Position numbers and translations under genes: made by a program
The notes under the pieces: model-generated
Seen by the model: the letters and a program-made list of their open reading frames with translations, nothing else
Told to the model about the DNA's origin: nothing
The model's database searches: none
Shown: positions 1-9,012 of the stretch, in pieces
Numbering within the stretch: position 1 is the stretch's first letter
Layout: the number at the start of each line of letters is the position of its first letter
NCBI GenBank assembly: GCA_910578035.1
Contig: CAJTOB010000003.1
Location: forward strand, 24,564 to 79,323
Source: an uncultured Muribaculaceae bacterium
GTDB lineage: Bacteria; Bacteroidota; Bacteroidia; Bacteroidales; Muribaculaceae
Length of the DNA stretch: 54,760 nucleotides
Direction: 5' to 3'

Positions 1-2
1 CC

Positions 3-872
3 CGCCGCGACAAGGAGGAAGACCGCATGAAGCATGTGCGAATCAACAACGCCAATATAGAACCGGTCTTCTTCGCCTTCCCCGACAATAAAGTGCTCGA
101 AGATATTATCCGCACTGTCGCCACCGGCGAGCCTGAGTATGATTTTACCGCTCCCGACGGTTTCGGCCATCATTTCTGGGTTGTGTCAGACCCTGATATG
201 ATAAACACAATCACCGAGGAATTTGCCAAAATCCCGTATCTCTATATTGCCGACGGTCACCATCGTTCGGCCGCTGCCGCTCTTGTTGGCAATGAGAAGG
301 CGAAGTTGAATCCGAATCATCGCGGCGACGAAGAATATAACTACTTCCTGGCAGTCGCATTTCCGGCATCGCACCTCAAGATTATAGACTACAATCGTGT
401 GGTGCGCGACCTCAACGGTCTTTCGGACGCCGAATTTCTCGAACGTCTCGAAAAGAATTTCGTTGTCATCGACAAGGGAACCGAAACATATCGCCCGGAA
501 GCTTTGCATAATTTTGCCTTGTATCTCGAAGGCCGGTGGTATTCGTTGACGGCTCGCCCCGGTACATACGACGACAATGATCCTATCGGCGTTCTTGACG
601 TGACGATATCGTCGAATCTCATTCTGCGAGACATAATAGGTATCACCGATTTGCGGTCTGACAAGCGGATAGACTTCGTCGGCGGAATCCGTGGGCTTGA
701 AGAGCTGAAACGCCGTGTAGACAGTGGCGAAATGGCCTTCGCGCTTGCTCTTTTCCCTGTAAGTATGGAGCAGCTTATGAACATAGCAGATACCGGCAAC
801 ATCATGCCGCCGAAGACAACATGGTTCGAGCCTAAACTGCGCTCAGGTCTTGTAATCCACGATCTCGAATAA
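3..872 (+). CDS. DUF1015 family protein, 3' part (start outside window)
   Basis: The frame is open to the left edge, so this is the C-terminal ~290 residues of a longer protein; the family is usually about 400-420 residues. The ATG at 27 is probably internal, because the codons before it (RRDKEEDR) continue in frame and look like the charged stretch normally seen there. Family marks are 'IADGHHRSAAA' (residues 74-84 counted from that ATG) and 'DFVGGIRG'. The family is conserved in bacteria but its biochemical role is unsettled; I recall it lying next to serC/serA in other Bacteroidales, which cannot be checked here because the upstream side is missing. It converges on the glycosyltransferase gene with a hairpin between them. 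Confidence 0.85.
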   Translation, partial: RRDKEEDRMKHVRINNANIEPVFFAFPDNKVLEDIIRTVATGEPEYDFTAPDGFGHHFWVVSDPDMINTITEEFAKIPYLYIADGHHRSAAAALVGNEKAKLNPNHRGDEEYNYFLAVAFPASHLKIIDYNRVVRDLNGLSDAEFLERLEKNFVVIDKGTETYRPEALHNFALYLEGRWYSLTARPGTYDDNDPIGVLDVTISSNLILRDIIGITDLRSDKRIDFVGGIRGLEELKRRVDSGEMAFALALFPVSMEQLMNIADTGNIMPPKTTWFEPKLRSGLVIHDLE

Positions 873-888
873 GTGTAAGCTTTCCCCC

Positions 889-933
889 AAAAAAAACTAT
901 GACGGCGGCACGGGCAATGGCTCCTGCCGCCGT
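889..933 (-). terminator. Rho-independent terminator of the GT2 gene
   Basis: A perfect 9-bp stem (ACGGCGGCA at 902-910, TGCCGCCGT at 925-933) with a 14-nt loop lies 2 bp beyond the leftward GT2 stop. Read on the minus strand it is followed after four bases by a run of eight T (889-896). On the plus strand there is no T run, so it mainly serves the leftward gene, though it sits between convergent genes. Confidence 0.75.
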
Positions 934-935
934 TG

Positions 936-1913
936 CTATGTCTGTTGGCTCGGAAAAATCCGTTTGACTGTCTTGTAAAACCGTATGGCAGGCCGGTAGC
1001 AGCCGTGGCACGCGAACCATAATATTCCTTTCTTGGCAATGGAAAAAGAATCGTTGGCCGATATATATTTCCAGTATTCACCATATCGGCGGCGGAACTC
1101 GCCGTTAGAATAAGGGCTGATTTCAAAAATATGGAATAAGGCCGACGATATGAAGTTCCCTCGGGGGATTTCGTATTTTTTGTCGGCGAGAATATGGCCT
1201 ACGGCTTCAATCAGTTTATTATCCTGCTCTAGATGGTCTGGCAGCATGCTGCGCTGGATTGAATTTGAGTTCGTGAATCGATCGTAATGGTAGAGAGGGG
1301 CGTGAACTTTGGCTATTTTGAGGTTTATACGGCTCAGCTGCAGGAAGAAAAGCAAGTCCTCGCATACATTTACACCTTCGGCAAAGCGTGCGCCCGCTTG
1401 TTCTATTGTCTGCCGCTTCACGAGCTTGTTCCAGCAACTTGCCAGGATATCGCCACGGCATATTTCGGCAATCAGCCGGTCGCTGTTTTCAGCCTTAGGA
1501 CATTGCGCCGAGACAATCTGCCGGTCGGAATATTCGATGAAAATATCGCAGAAGGTGATATCGGCATTTTCTTCAACAGCCTTGTCATAGAGCGCCTCAA
1601 GGTAATGGGGCTCAAGCCAGTCGTCCGGGTCGGCATGAATCACATATTTCCCGCGGGCATGGTCGAGACCGTGCTGGCGGGAGAAACCGACTCCTTTGTT
1701 TTTGGGATTGGTGACAAGCCTGCATTCAGAGCCCTCAATGGGATTTGCCTCAAAAAAATTGAGTATAAACTCTGCGCTGCGGTCGGGCGATGCATCGTCA
1801 ACGAAAATATATTCTACCCCTTTCATTGTCTGCCGTCTTATTGACTGCAGAAATCGGTCTAAATATTTTTCGGCTTTGTAAACCGGTATTATTACTGAAA
1901 CGAGAATCTCCAT
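936..1913 (-). CDS. Glycosyltransferase family 2 (surface polysaccharide)
   Basis: A 325-residue GT-A fold glycosyltransferase. The start is the ATG at 1913, giving N-terminus 'MEILVSVIIPVYKAEKYL', the usual first strand of GT2 enzymes; the frame continues upstream for 44 codons but that part crosses the promoter and is unlike the family. The nucleotide-sugar site is visible as 'YIFVDDASPD' and the metal-binding DxD-type motif as 'ADPDDWLEP'. It probably adds one sugar to a lipid-linked repeat unit at the inner face of the cytoplasmic membrane; donor and acceptor cannot be told. It is divergent from the flippase, F420-type reductase and pyruvyl transferase genes, which are typical companions in capsule and exopolysaccharide loci. 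Confidence 0.9.
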   Translation of the reverse strand: MEILVSVIIPVYKAEKYLDRFLQSIRRQTMKGVEYIFVDDASPDRSAEFILNFFEANPIEGSECRLVTNPKNKGVGFSRQHGLDHARGKYVIHADPDDWLEPHYLEALYDKAVEENADITFCDIFIEYSDRQIVSAQCPKAENSDRLIAEICRGDILASCWNKLVKRQTIEQAGARFAEGVNVCEDLLFFLQLSRINLKIAKVHAPLYHYDRFTNSNSIQRSMLPDHLEQDNKLIEAVGHILADKKYEIPRGNFISSALFHIFEISPYSNGEFRRRYGEYWKYISANDSFSIAKKGILWFACHGCYRPAIRFYKTVKRIFPSQQT

Positions 1914-1958
1914 GTTTATTTCCGATGATGCCTGAGTGGACAGCGCTTTGCTGCCATG

Positions 1959-1993
1959 TGCAAAGATAGCCAAACTGTTCCAATCAGGCAAAA
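1959..1993 (-). promoter_or_regulatory. Bacteroidota-type promoter of the GT2 gene
   Basis: On the minus strand a -33 box TTTTG (plus 1989-1993) is followed after exactly 20 bp by the -7 box TATCTTTG (plus 1961-1968, extended by CA). This matches the TTTG/TAnnTTTG consensus of Bacteroidota. The ATG is about 46 bp downstream. Confidence 0.7.
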
Positions 1994-2026
1994 TTGGGCG
2001 ATTGAATCTATTTGTGTACCTTTGCA
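1994..2026 (+). promoter_or_regulatory. Bacteroidota-type promoter of the flippase operon
   Basis: TTG at 1994-1996, 20 bp, then TACCTTTGCA at 2017-2026. The -33 box directly abuts the -33 box of the opposite promoter (1989-1993), so both polymerases would compete for the same site. The flippase ATG is at 2067, giving a leader of about 35 nt. Confidence 0.65.
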
Positions 2027-2066
2027 TGTATATTTTGCGACACACTCTAAAGATTCCCTTTGCCTG

Positions 2067-3581
2067 ATGGCTATAAATCAGATAAAAGCCGGCGCAGTCC
2101 TCAACTATGTAATCATAGGGTTGAATACCCTTGTAGGCCTGCTCTATACCCCTTTTATGCTAAGGTGTTTGGGGCAGAACGAATATGGCCTTTATTCGCT
2201 TGTCGCATCGGTTGTGGCCTATCTTACCATTCTGGATTTCGGCTTCGGAAATGCTATTGTTCGTTATACGGCAAAGTTCCGCGCCGAAGGAAAGACCCAT
2301 GAGCAATGGGAACTCTTCGGAATGTTCCTGTTCGTGTATTCGGTAATAGGCCTTATAGCTTTTGCAGGCGGAATGGGGCTATATTTCAATGTCGATGCTC
2401 TCTTTGACCGCACCATGACATCTGAGGACCTCGTACAGGCCAGGACCATGATGCTTTTTCTGACAGTAAACCTCGCGTTTACATTCCCGATGAGTATCTT
2501 CGGCTCTATACTTACTGCATATGAGAAATTTGTATTTCCCCGGATTGTTAATATTGTGAGGATATTGCTGTCTACAGCAGTCATGATAGCTTTGCTCACA
2601 GTCGGGTATAAGGCTGTTGCGCTTGTGGTGGTCCAGACGGTGTTCAACGTGCTCACTCTCGTGCTCAACTATATCTATGCAAAGCATAAACTGAAGATAA
2701 AGATAGTCTTTGCGCGCTTTAATGTTCCGCTACTGAAAGAAATCTCCGTATATTCATTCTGGATTTTTCTGAATTCGATTATGGACAAGATTTATTGGGG
2801 AACAGGGCAGTTTGTGCTCGGCAGCATATCGGGCACAGTGGCTGTAGCCGTTTTTTCGGTTGCAATATTGCTCGAAAACATGTATATGACTTTCTCTACC
2901 TCCATATGCAATGTGCTTCTGCCACGCATTACCGGCATGGTTGCCTCCAACAGCAGTTTTAAAAGTATTTCCGATCTATTTATACGCACCGGCCGCATAC
3001 AGGCAATCGTGATGTGGGCAATTTTAGCCGGCTTTGTGGTATTCGGCAAAGGCTTCATCAGCTTATGGGCCGGAGAGGGATATGCTTTATCGTATGCGAT
3101 AACAGTGATTTTTTTCGCTACGCTGTTTATACCACTCATTCAAAATACCGGTATCGCTATTCTTCAGGCTCGGAATCAGATGAAATTCCGTTCGCTGCTT
3201 TATCTCGGTATTTCGGTAGTAAGTCTTGCCATGCAGATAGTTTTGGGTAAGCGATATGGTGCGCTGGGTTGCGCGGCGGCCATCGGAGGAGCTCTTCTGC
3301 TCGGGCAGGGGCTTATAATGAATATATACTATGCAAGACGCCAACACATAGACATAGCCTGTTTCTGGAGACAGATAGGGCGTCTATCGGTGATTCCGAT
3401 GCTTCTCATGGGCGTCGGCATGGTTTCATGGCGTTTTTTCGATTATGCGGACGTCTATGTGCTCGTGTCAGGCATAGCTGTGTTTGCCATATTGTTTGTA
3501 TTTCTTATGGGCAGATTCGGCATGAACGATTACGAGAAAGAGATTGTTTTGTATCCTGTTAAAAAAATCGTGAAAAGATGA
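2067..3581 (+). CDS. Polysaccharide flippase (Wzx/MATE-like)
   Basis: A 504-residue, very hydrophobic protein with roughly 12-14 predicted transmembrane segments across its whole length. The N-terminus 'MAINQIKAGAVLNYVIIGLN' and 'TPFMLRCLGQNEYGLYSLV' are typical of the oligosaccharide flippase (polysaccharide synthesis, MOP superfamily) group that moves lipid-linked repeat units across the inner membrane. The ATG at 2067 is chosen because it gives that family start and lies downstream of the promoter; a longer frame from 1956 would begin upstream of the promoter's transcription start. The next gene starts 24 bp after the stop. A function in capsule or exopolysaccharide export is known for the family; the substrate is unknown. 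Confidence 0.9.
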   Translation: MAINQIKAGAVLNYVIIGLNTLVGLLYTPFMLRCLGQNEYGLYSLVASVVAYLTILDFGFGNAIVRYTAKFRAEGKTHEQWELFGMFLFVYSVIGLIAFAGGMGLYFNVDALFDRTMTSEDLVQARTMMLFLTVNLAFTFPMSIFGSILTAYEKFVFPRIVNIVRILLSTAVMIALLTVGYKAVALVVVQTVFNVLTLVLNYIYAKHKLKIKIVFARFNVPLLKEISVYSFWIFLNSIMDKIYWGTGQFVLGSISGTVAVAVFSVAILLENMYMTFSTSICNVLLPRITGMVASNSSFKSISDLFIRTGRIQAIVMWAILAGFVVFGKGFISLWAGEGYALSYAITVIFFATLFIPLIQNTGIAILQARNQMKFRSLLYLGISVVSLAMQIVLGKRYGALGCAAAIGGALLLGQGLIMNIYYARRQHIDIACFWRQIGRLSVIPMLLMGVGMVSWRFFDYADVYVLVSGIAVFAILFVFLMGRFGMNDYEKEIVLYPVKKIVKR

Positions 3582-3605
3582 GGGCGCTAAACGCTTTTGC
3601 ATGCC

Positions 3606-4760
3606 ATGATAAGTATCGTTGATAAAAAGGATTGTGTAGGGTGCAATGCCTGCGGGCAGATTTGTCCGAAGGCTTGTATTGATATGCGCGCCGATGTGCA
3701 GGGTTTTCTTTATCCGTCGGTCAATCTGTCGGAATGCATAGATTGTCATCTGTGTGAGCGCGTATGCCCGGTCCTTCATCAGAATTCTCCGCGAAATCCT
3801 GTGGCTGTCATTGCTGCAAAAAATAAAGATTCAGAAAAGAAACTGAATTCTTCTTCGGGAGGCGTTTTCTTAGCCTTGGGGGCGAAAATTATCGGCGAAG
3901 GCGGGGTTGTCTTCGGAGCCCGCTTCGACCATGAATGGAGCGTCGTGCACGATTACACCGAAGACTTGGCCGGACTTTCTGCATTTCAGGGCTCGAAATA
4001 TGCGCAGAGCCGTATCGGCGATTCTTTCAAGACGGCAGAAAACTTTCTCCGAAATGGAAGAAAAGTGATGTTTACGGGTACACCCTGCCAGTTGGCGGCC
4101 TTGCAGCTTTATCTGAGGCGCGATTATGGCGACAGTTTGCTAAAAGTCGAGATTGTCTGTCACGGTGTGCCAAGCCCCGAGTCGTGGCGCAGCTATCTCG
4201 ATTATGTTTCGGGAAAGCATGGTTGCGGTTCGGTTTCAGGAATATCTTTTCGCGACAAGCGCCGGGGTTGGGATTGCTATGGCCTAAGTATTGATTTTAA
4301 GGCAGAAAACGGGCGCAAGACAGAAATGTATGAGCCTGCTGAGACAAATCTGTTTATGGAGACTTTTCTGAGAGATTTCAATATTCGTCCTTCGTGCAGC
4401 GCATGTCCGGCCAAATGCGGTAAATCGCATAGCGATATCACTCTCGGCGATTTCTGGGGTATCAGACTTGTAAGGCCGGAACTATATGACGGCAAGGGAG
4501 TGTCGGCTGTTATGTCATACACAGACGAGGCATTGGCCGAACTGAAAAGTAACAGCTCTCTCGAATGGCATGACGCAGACTACGGCGATGTGCTCCGCCG
4601 CAATCCTTCTATAGAGAATAGTGCTACTCTCCCCGCGGATTATGAAGCTTTCTGGGAGGCATATCGCTCCGGCGGATGGAGTGCATGCGCGTCTTTCATT
4701 GCCCGTCTGCGTCCGTCGCTTTTCAAAAGAATCATTCATCGTTTTAAGAGACAGAGATGA
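3606..4760 (+). CDS. F420 hydrogenase/dehydrogenase beta subunit-like Fe-S protein
   Basis: 384 residues. The N-terminus carries two 4Fe-4S ferredoxin motifs of CxxCxxCxxxC type (C10, C13, C16, C20 and C44, C47, C50, C54), followed by the FrhB-like N and C domains ('SSGGVFLALG', 'GTPCQLAALQ', 'CHGVPSPESW', 'DITLGDFWG'). Proteins of this type are common in Bacteroidales capsule loci; since these bacteria are not known to use F420, the flavin or sugar substrate is unclear. The ATG at 3606 is preferred over the TTG at 3597 three codons earlier. The last four bases (ATGA, 4757-4760) overlap the next start, so translation is coupled to the pyruvyl transferase. Confidence 0.88.
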   Translation: MISIVDKKDCVGCNACGQICPKACIDMRADVQGFLYPSVNLSECIDCHLCERVCPVLHQNSPRNPVAVIAAKNKDSEKKLNSSSGGVFLALGAKIIGEGGVVFGARFDHEWSVVHDYTEDLAGLSAFQGSKYAQSRIGDSFKTAENFLRNGRKVMFTGTPCQLAALQLYLRRDYGDSLLKVEIVCHGVPSPESWRSYLDYVSGKHGCGSVSGISFRDKRRGWDCYGLSIDFKAENGRKTEMYEPAETNLFMETFLRDFNIRPSCSACPAKCGKSHSDITLGDFWGIRLVRPELYDGKGVSAVMSYTDEALAELKSNSSLEWHDADYGDVLRRNPSIENSATLPADYEAFWEAYRSGGWSACASFIARLRPSLFKRIIHRFKRQR

Positions 4761-5839
4761 ATATAGGAATAGTCACACAACCTCTGATTGTAAACTATGG
4801 GGGCCTTCTGCAGAATTTTGCTTTGCAGGAGGTGTTAAAAAGTCTGGGCCACAATCCTGTGACGCTCGACTATATGTCGGGTCTCACCGGATTTACATAT
4901 GTCTACAAGCAGATGAGGAGAGCGGTTTCCTATCTGCTCGGACGCTGGCCGGAATTTCTCTATCCATATAAAGAAGGCCGGAGCAACCGCGAAATTATTG
5001 CTTTTATTGAAAAATATATAAGCACCACCCATACATTCTGGGGCGGATATTCGTCCTCGTTGGTAGACCGCTATGCGCTCGACGCCATTGTCGTAGGAAG
5101 CGACCAGGTGTGGAGGCCAATGTACAACCGGCACCTTTACGATATGTATCTCGATTTCTGCCGGTCTGAAAAAGTATTGAAGATAGCCTATGGAGCGTCG
5201 TTTGCCACCTCGGAGTGGGAATATAACGCCCGTCAGGCAAAAAAATGCTCGAAATTGCTCAAAGGCTTCAGAGCGGTGTCTGTACGCGAGCCTTCCGGCC
5301 TCGATTTGCTAAGGCGCCTCGGGCGCGACGACGGGCGCGTCGTCGCCGACCCGACCATTCTTCTGGGTCGCCGGGGTTTTGATAAAATTCTGTTTGGAGA
5401 CGAAAGTCCGGTTGCATGCCGAGATTATCTTGGCGCGTATGTTCTGGACCCCGGCGAGGAGTGTCGGCGCGCCCTTGAAGATAAGAAAAACAGTCTCGGC
5501 CTTGAATCTGTCATGATTTATGAGCTTGGCAAGGCCGATGTCGGGCCTGTGCAATGGATAGATACTATTCGTCATGCCTCGTTTTTTGTAACAGACTCGT
5601 TTCACGGCACTATTTTTTGCCTTCTCTACCATGTGCCGTTTGCCACTGTTATCAATGAAACCCGTGGTGCGGCCCGTTTTCGTTCGCTTCTTGAGCCTCT
5701 GGGTCTGGAAAAGAATCTGGTACACCGGTTTGAAGATATAAAAGATGTCGGGTGCGATGTCGACTGGAACAATGTAGACCGCTACTTTGCCGCCCGCAGA
5801 GCCGAATCGTTAGCTTTTCTAAGGGAATATTTCGGATAG
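4757..5839 (+). CDS. Polysaccharide pyruvyl transferase family protein
   Basis: 360 residues. Family features: 'NYGGLLQNFALQEVL' near the N-terminus, 'AIVVGSDQVWRP' in the middle, 'VADPTILLG', and the late 'VTDSFHGTIFCLLYHVPF' motif, whose SFHGT core is characteristic of CsaB/WcaK-like proteins. These enzymes transfer pyruvate from phosphoenolpyruvate to a sugar of a surface glycan as a ketal; some relatives may act as plain glycosyltransferases. It overlaps the preceding Fe-S reductase by ATGA and is the last gene of the flippase operon. No sugar-nucleotide synthesis or initiating transferase gene is present nearby, so this locus must draw on genes elsewhere. Confidence 0.88.
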   Translation: MNIGIVTQPLIVNYGGLLQNFALQEVLKSLGHNPVTLDYMSGLTGFTYVYKQMRRAVSYLLGRWPEFLYPYKEGRSNREIIAFIEKYISTTHTFWGGYSSSLVDRYALDAIVVGSDQVWRPMYNRHLYDMYLDFCRSEKVLKIAYGASFATSEWEYNARQAKKCSKLLKGFRAVSVREPSGLDLLRRLGRDDGRVVADPTILLGRRGFDKILFGDESPVACRDYLGAYVLDPGEECRRALEDKKNSLGLESVMIYELGKADVGPVQWIDTIRHASFFVTDSFHGTIFCLLYHVPFATVINETRGAARFRSLLEPLGLEKNLVHRFEDIKDVGCDVDWNNVDRYFAARRAESLAFLREYFG

Positions 5840-5852
5840 GTGTGCGCATTTG

Positions 5853-5884
5853 TTTGGGGCTTTGGGTAAAATAGGCTAACTTTG
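5853..5884 (+). promoter_or_regulatory. Promoter of the LysM/barrel gene pair
   Basis: TTTG at 5853-5856, 20 bp, TAACTTTG at 5877-5884. The ATG of the next gene is at 5905. Confidence 0.65.
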
Positions 5885-5904
5885 TATTCCTAAGAATACT
5901 GTTT

Positions 5905-7362
5905 ATGATAATTGAGATGAATAATATTATACACAAGGCAGCACTGCTCGCTCTCGCTCTGATAATGGCGGTGACGTCGGCTTTCGCACTTGATTTGCCT
6001 GTAAAAAAGGTGAAGGGCAAAGAGTATTACGTCTACAAAGTCAGGAAGGGCGAGTCTGTATATGGTGTCTCCAAGCATCTTGGCCTCAGCCGCGAACAGA
6101 TTGTGCAGTATAATCCTCAGGCTGCCGACGGCCTGAAGAAGAACATGATGCTATATTTCCCGCTGGAGGACTTTGGTCCGGTGGCTGAATCTGAAATTTC
6201 CGCTGTCGATACACTTGAGGCGGAGGCGCCGGAGAAGATTGTTCCGGCAGCGACTTCTTCAATCGCCGTCATGCTGCCGTTCGGGCTTGATAAGAGCGAG
6301 CCGTCCAAACTCAACAACCTTTGCCTCGATTTCTATAAAGGTTTTCTTATCGGTGTCGATACTCTGTGCAACCGCACCGGCCGTCTGATTGAAATCAGAG
6401 CATATGACACTGAAGAATCGGATAATCGTGTGAGACAGTTGCTCGACACTGACACCTTCATAGCCCGTGCTTCCGTGATTATAGCGCCGGACGCTTCAGA
6501 GTCTCTGGCGGCCATTGCGTCGGCTGCTTCCGACCGAGGCAACTATGTGCTGAATCTATTTAATATCCGCGATACTCTCCAGACCGTAAACCCCTATGTG
6601 ATTCAGGCAAACACTCCGCAACAGACAATGTACTCTCTTGCCGAACGCGCTCTTGCCACACAGTTTGAAGGATATACGCCTGTAATCCTCCGCAATGTAA
6701 GCGGACGGAACGAGAAAGAGGCTTTTACGGCCTATGTCACAACCTGCTGCCGAGAGAGGGGTGTCGAGCCTGTGGTTATTGAATATGACGGATCTCTGCG
6801 GGCTGCCGAACTCAATGCACTTCCTGTAGATATGGGGCAGAAATATGTTGTCATACCGTCTTCCGGAACTTTGGCTGAATTTAACAAAATGGCATATGTA
6901 GTCCATAACTGGCGCGACAGAGTCCGTGCCGCGGCTTCCGAAAATGCAGGTCTTGAATCTGCGTCGGCGGTGGAGGTATTCGGATATCCCGACTGGACTG
7001 CGTTCCGCGGCGAGGCGCTCGACCTTCTACACCGTCTGGACGCAACCGTTTATTCCCGTTTTCTTGACAACTTCACCGGTTTTCAGGCAATGGGAGTGGC
7101 GCAGGCATTCAAACGATGGTATGGCAGTGCGATGATTGAGAGTGTGCCTACCCAGGCTTTGCTCGGATTTGACGCAGCCTGCTGTGTCATCAGGAATCTG
7201 AGAGCCAATGATGGCGTCTTCGATCCTCTTTATCCGGCGGATTACAACGGAGTACAGTCTTCTTTCCGTTTCAGCCGCGATGGCGATGGCGGATTTGTGA
7301 ATTCGTCGCTTTATATCATCCGATTTGCCTCTTCCGGCAATCAGATAGCTACTGTGCTATGA
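5905..7362 (+). CDS. LysM domain protein with periplasmic-binding-protein-like domain
   Basis: 485 residues (481 if the second ATG at 5917 is used, which gives the cleaner signal peptide). A hydrophobic signal of about 28 residues ends in 'TSAFA'. A single LysM domain follows at about 41-86 ('YYVYKVRKGESVYGVSKHL', 'NPQAADGLKKNMMLYFP'), expected to bind peptidoglycan. From about residue 117 the sequence ('SSIAVMLPFGLDKSEPS', 'DFYKGFLIGVDTL') resembles a type 1 periplasmic binding/LppC-like receptor fold. The likely place is the periplasm, anchored to the wall. It overlaps the next gene, an outer-membrane barrel, by ATGA, so the two probably act together at the cell envelope; the exact function is unknown. 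Confidence 0.8.
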   Translation: MIIEMNNIIHKAALLALALIMAVTSAFALDLPVKKVKGKEYYVYKVRKGESVYGVSKHLGLSREQIVQYNPQAADGLKKNMMLYFPLEDFGPVAESEISAVDTLEAEAPEKIVPAATSSIAVMLPFGLDKSEPSKLNNLCLDFYKGFLIGVDTLCNRTGRLIEIRAYDTEESDNRVRQLLDTDTFIARASVIIAPDASESLAAIASAASDRGNYVLNLFNIRDTLQTVNPYVIQANTPQQTMYSLAERALATQFEGYTPVILRNVSGRNEKEAFTAYVTTCCRERGVEPVVIEYDGSLRAAELNALPVDMGQKYVVIPSSGTLAEFNKMAYVVHNWRDRVRAAASENAGLESASAVEVFGYPDWTAFRGEALDLLHRLDATVYSRFLDNFTGFQAMGVAQAFKRWYGSAMIESVPTQALLGFDAACCVIRNLRANDGVFDPLYPADYNGVQSSFRFSRDGDGGFVNSSLYIIRFASSGNQIATVL

Positions 7363-8036
7363 AAAAGGTATTTGTATTTCTGCTTATGATGTCGGCAGCT
7401 CTGGCCGCCATTGCAGACACCCACTATAAATCGCAGATTTTCGTAGGAGCCCGAGGTGGTGTATCGATGGGTATGATGTCGTTTTCCCCGTCGGTAAAAC
7501 AATCGTGGAATATGGGTTCCACAGGCGCCGTGAGTGTGCGCTATGCCGAGGAAAAACTTTTTGGCATTGTAGCTGAGTTCGGATGGGTGACCCGGGGCTG
7601 GAAAGAAAATTTCGAGGAAGCGCCGCTAAGATATTCCCGGTCGCTGACATATCTCAATCTTCCGGTAATGACTCAGATTCGCTTCGGGTCGCGCCGGTTC
7701 AAGACTTTTATAAATCTCGGGCCTCAGTTCGCATACATGATAGCCAATTCTATCAATTCAGATTTTGACTATATGAATCCGGGCTCTGTATCGGGCTTCC
7801 CTTCAAACCGCCAGACCGAACAGCTTAAACTCGAAGTCAAGAACAAATTCGACTATGGCATATGCGCCTCTGTCGGTTTTGATTTTTTTGTGCAGCCGCG
7901 CCACTCCGTGCTTATTGAGGCTCGGTATTACTATGGTCTCGGCAATATTTTCCCGGCCCGCAAGGCCGATTACTTCAGTGCTTCGCGTAATATGAGTCTT
8001 GAGATTACGCTTGGCTATTCGTTTCGCATGAAATAA
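7359..8036 (+). CDS. Outer-membrane beta-barrel protein (PorT-like)
   Basis: 225 residues with a signal peptide (cleavage near 'LAAIA'/D20) and alternating amphipathic strands throughout ('VGARGGVSMGMM', 'LTYLNLPVMTQIRFG', 'FKTFINLGPQFAYMIAN'), ending 'LEITLGYSFRMK', a typical C-terminal barrel strand. This fits the small 8-strand outer-membrane barrel family (OMP_b-brl_2, which includes PorT). The start overlaps the stop of the LysM gene by four bases. Whether it serves type IX secretion, as PorT does, cannot be told; no other por gene is in the window. Confidence 0.8.
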   Translation: MKKVFVFLLMMSAALAAIADTHYKSQIFVGARGGVSMGMMSFSPSVKQSWNMGSTGAVSVRYAEEKLFGIVAEFGWVTRGWKENFEEAPLRYSRSLTYLNLPVMTQIRFGSRRFKTFINLGPQFAYMIANSINSDFDYMNPGSVSGFPSNRQTEQLKLEVKNKFDYGICASVGFDFFVQPRHSVLIEARYYYGLGNIFPARKADYFSASRNMSLEITLGYSFRMK

Positions 8037-8106
8037 ATGTGTTCAGGGTAACGACTTGGGATTCCGATAAATAATCAAATAAAACATATATTAATTTAAC
8101 CCCGCC

Positions 8107-9012
8107 ATGATTACACGACTTGAAGAATTAGTGATTGAAGCGCGCCGTAAAGGTGCCAGCCGTCTGGCTGTAGCCTGTGCAGCCGACGCCCACACCCTCG
8201 AAGCCGTGGCTGCAGCCGCTTCCGAGGGAATTGTAGAGCCCATCCTTTTTGGTGACGGCAAACTTATAGCCGAAATATGTGCTGCCGAAGGAATTGACGC
8301 GGCATCATGGACTGTGGTTGATGTTAATAATACCCGTAAAGCTGTGGCCGAAGCAGTGCGGGCCGTGTCCGAAGGACGGGCCGACGTTCTGATGAAAGGT
8401 CTTGTATCTACCGACGTGTATATGCGTGGAATACTCGACAAGGAGTGTGGTCTTCTGCCTCCTAAAGGCACGCTGAGCCATGTGTCGGTCATCGAACTTC
8501 CCGGTCGCGAAAAACTGCTCACTGTCGCAGATGTAGCTGTGATTCCGGCTCCGGATTTCCGACAGAAGTGTACACTGATAGGCTATCTTGCCGCAACTGC
8601 CCGCGTGCTCGGAGTGGAGCGTCCTAAAATCGCATGCATAGCGCCATCCGAGCAGGTGCTCCCCACAGTGCCGTCGTCGACAGAGGCTGCCATCATCGCT
8701 AAAATGGCAGACCGAGGCCAGCTTGGCGATGTGACAGTAGACGGCCCGCTTTCGCTCGATGTGGCTCTGTGGAAAGAAGCCGCCGAGGTAAAGAAGGTCA
8801 AAGGCTCGTCTGTGGCAGGCGATGCCGACTGCCTCCTGTTCCCGAATATCGAATCGGGCAATGTGTTCTTTAAATCTGCCACTCATCTTGCCGGCGCGGA
8901 TATAGCGGCAATAGTCACCGGTACGGCGGCTCCATGCGTGCTCACTTCCCGTGGTGATACTCCGCGAACAAAACTTTTCTCCATCGCACTGGCATGCCTT
9001 GCAAAAAAATGA
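8107..9012 (+). CDS. ptb: Phosphate butyryltransferase / phosphate acyltransferase
   Basis: 301 residues, the normal length for Ptb. Recognisable stretches are 'VLMKGLVSTDVYMRGILDK', 'LSHVSVIELPGREKLL', 'DGPLSLDVAL' and 'GNVFFKSATHLAGAD'. It interconverts an acyl-CoA (butyryl- or branched-chain acyl-CoA) with acyl phosphate in the cytoplasm. It overlaps buk by ATGA, and the pair makes acid plus ATP from acyl-CoA or the reverse. No butyryl-CoA synthesis genes are nearby, so the physiological acyl group is unknown. Confidence 0.92.
   Translation: MITRLEELVIEARRKGASRLAVACAADAHTLEAVAAAASEGIVEPILFGDGKLIAEICAAEGIDAASWTVVDVNNTRKAVAEAVRAVSEGRADVLMKGLVSTDVYMRGILDKECGLLPPKGTLSHVSVIELPGREKLLTVADVAVIPAPDFRQKCTLIGYLAATARVLGVERPKIACIAPSEQVLPTVPSSTEAAIIAKMADRGQLGDVTVDGPLSLDVALWKEAAEVKKVKGSSVAGDADCLLFPNIESGNVFFKSATHLAGADIAAIVTGTAAPCVLTSRGDTPRTKLFSIALACLAKK

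Noticed and set aside
1956..2066. Longer N-terminus for the flippase (frame open from 1956)
   Set aside because: The extra part lies over the divergent promoters and upstream of the expected transcript start, and it is not hydrophobic or family-like.
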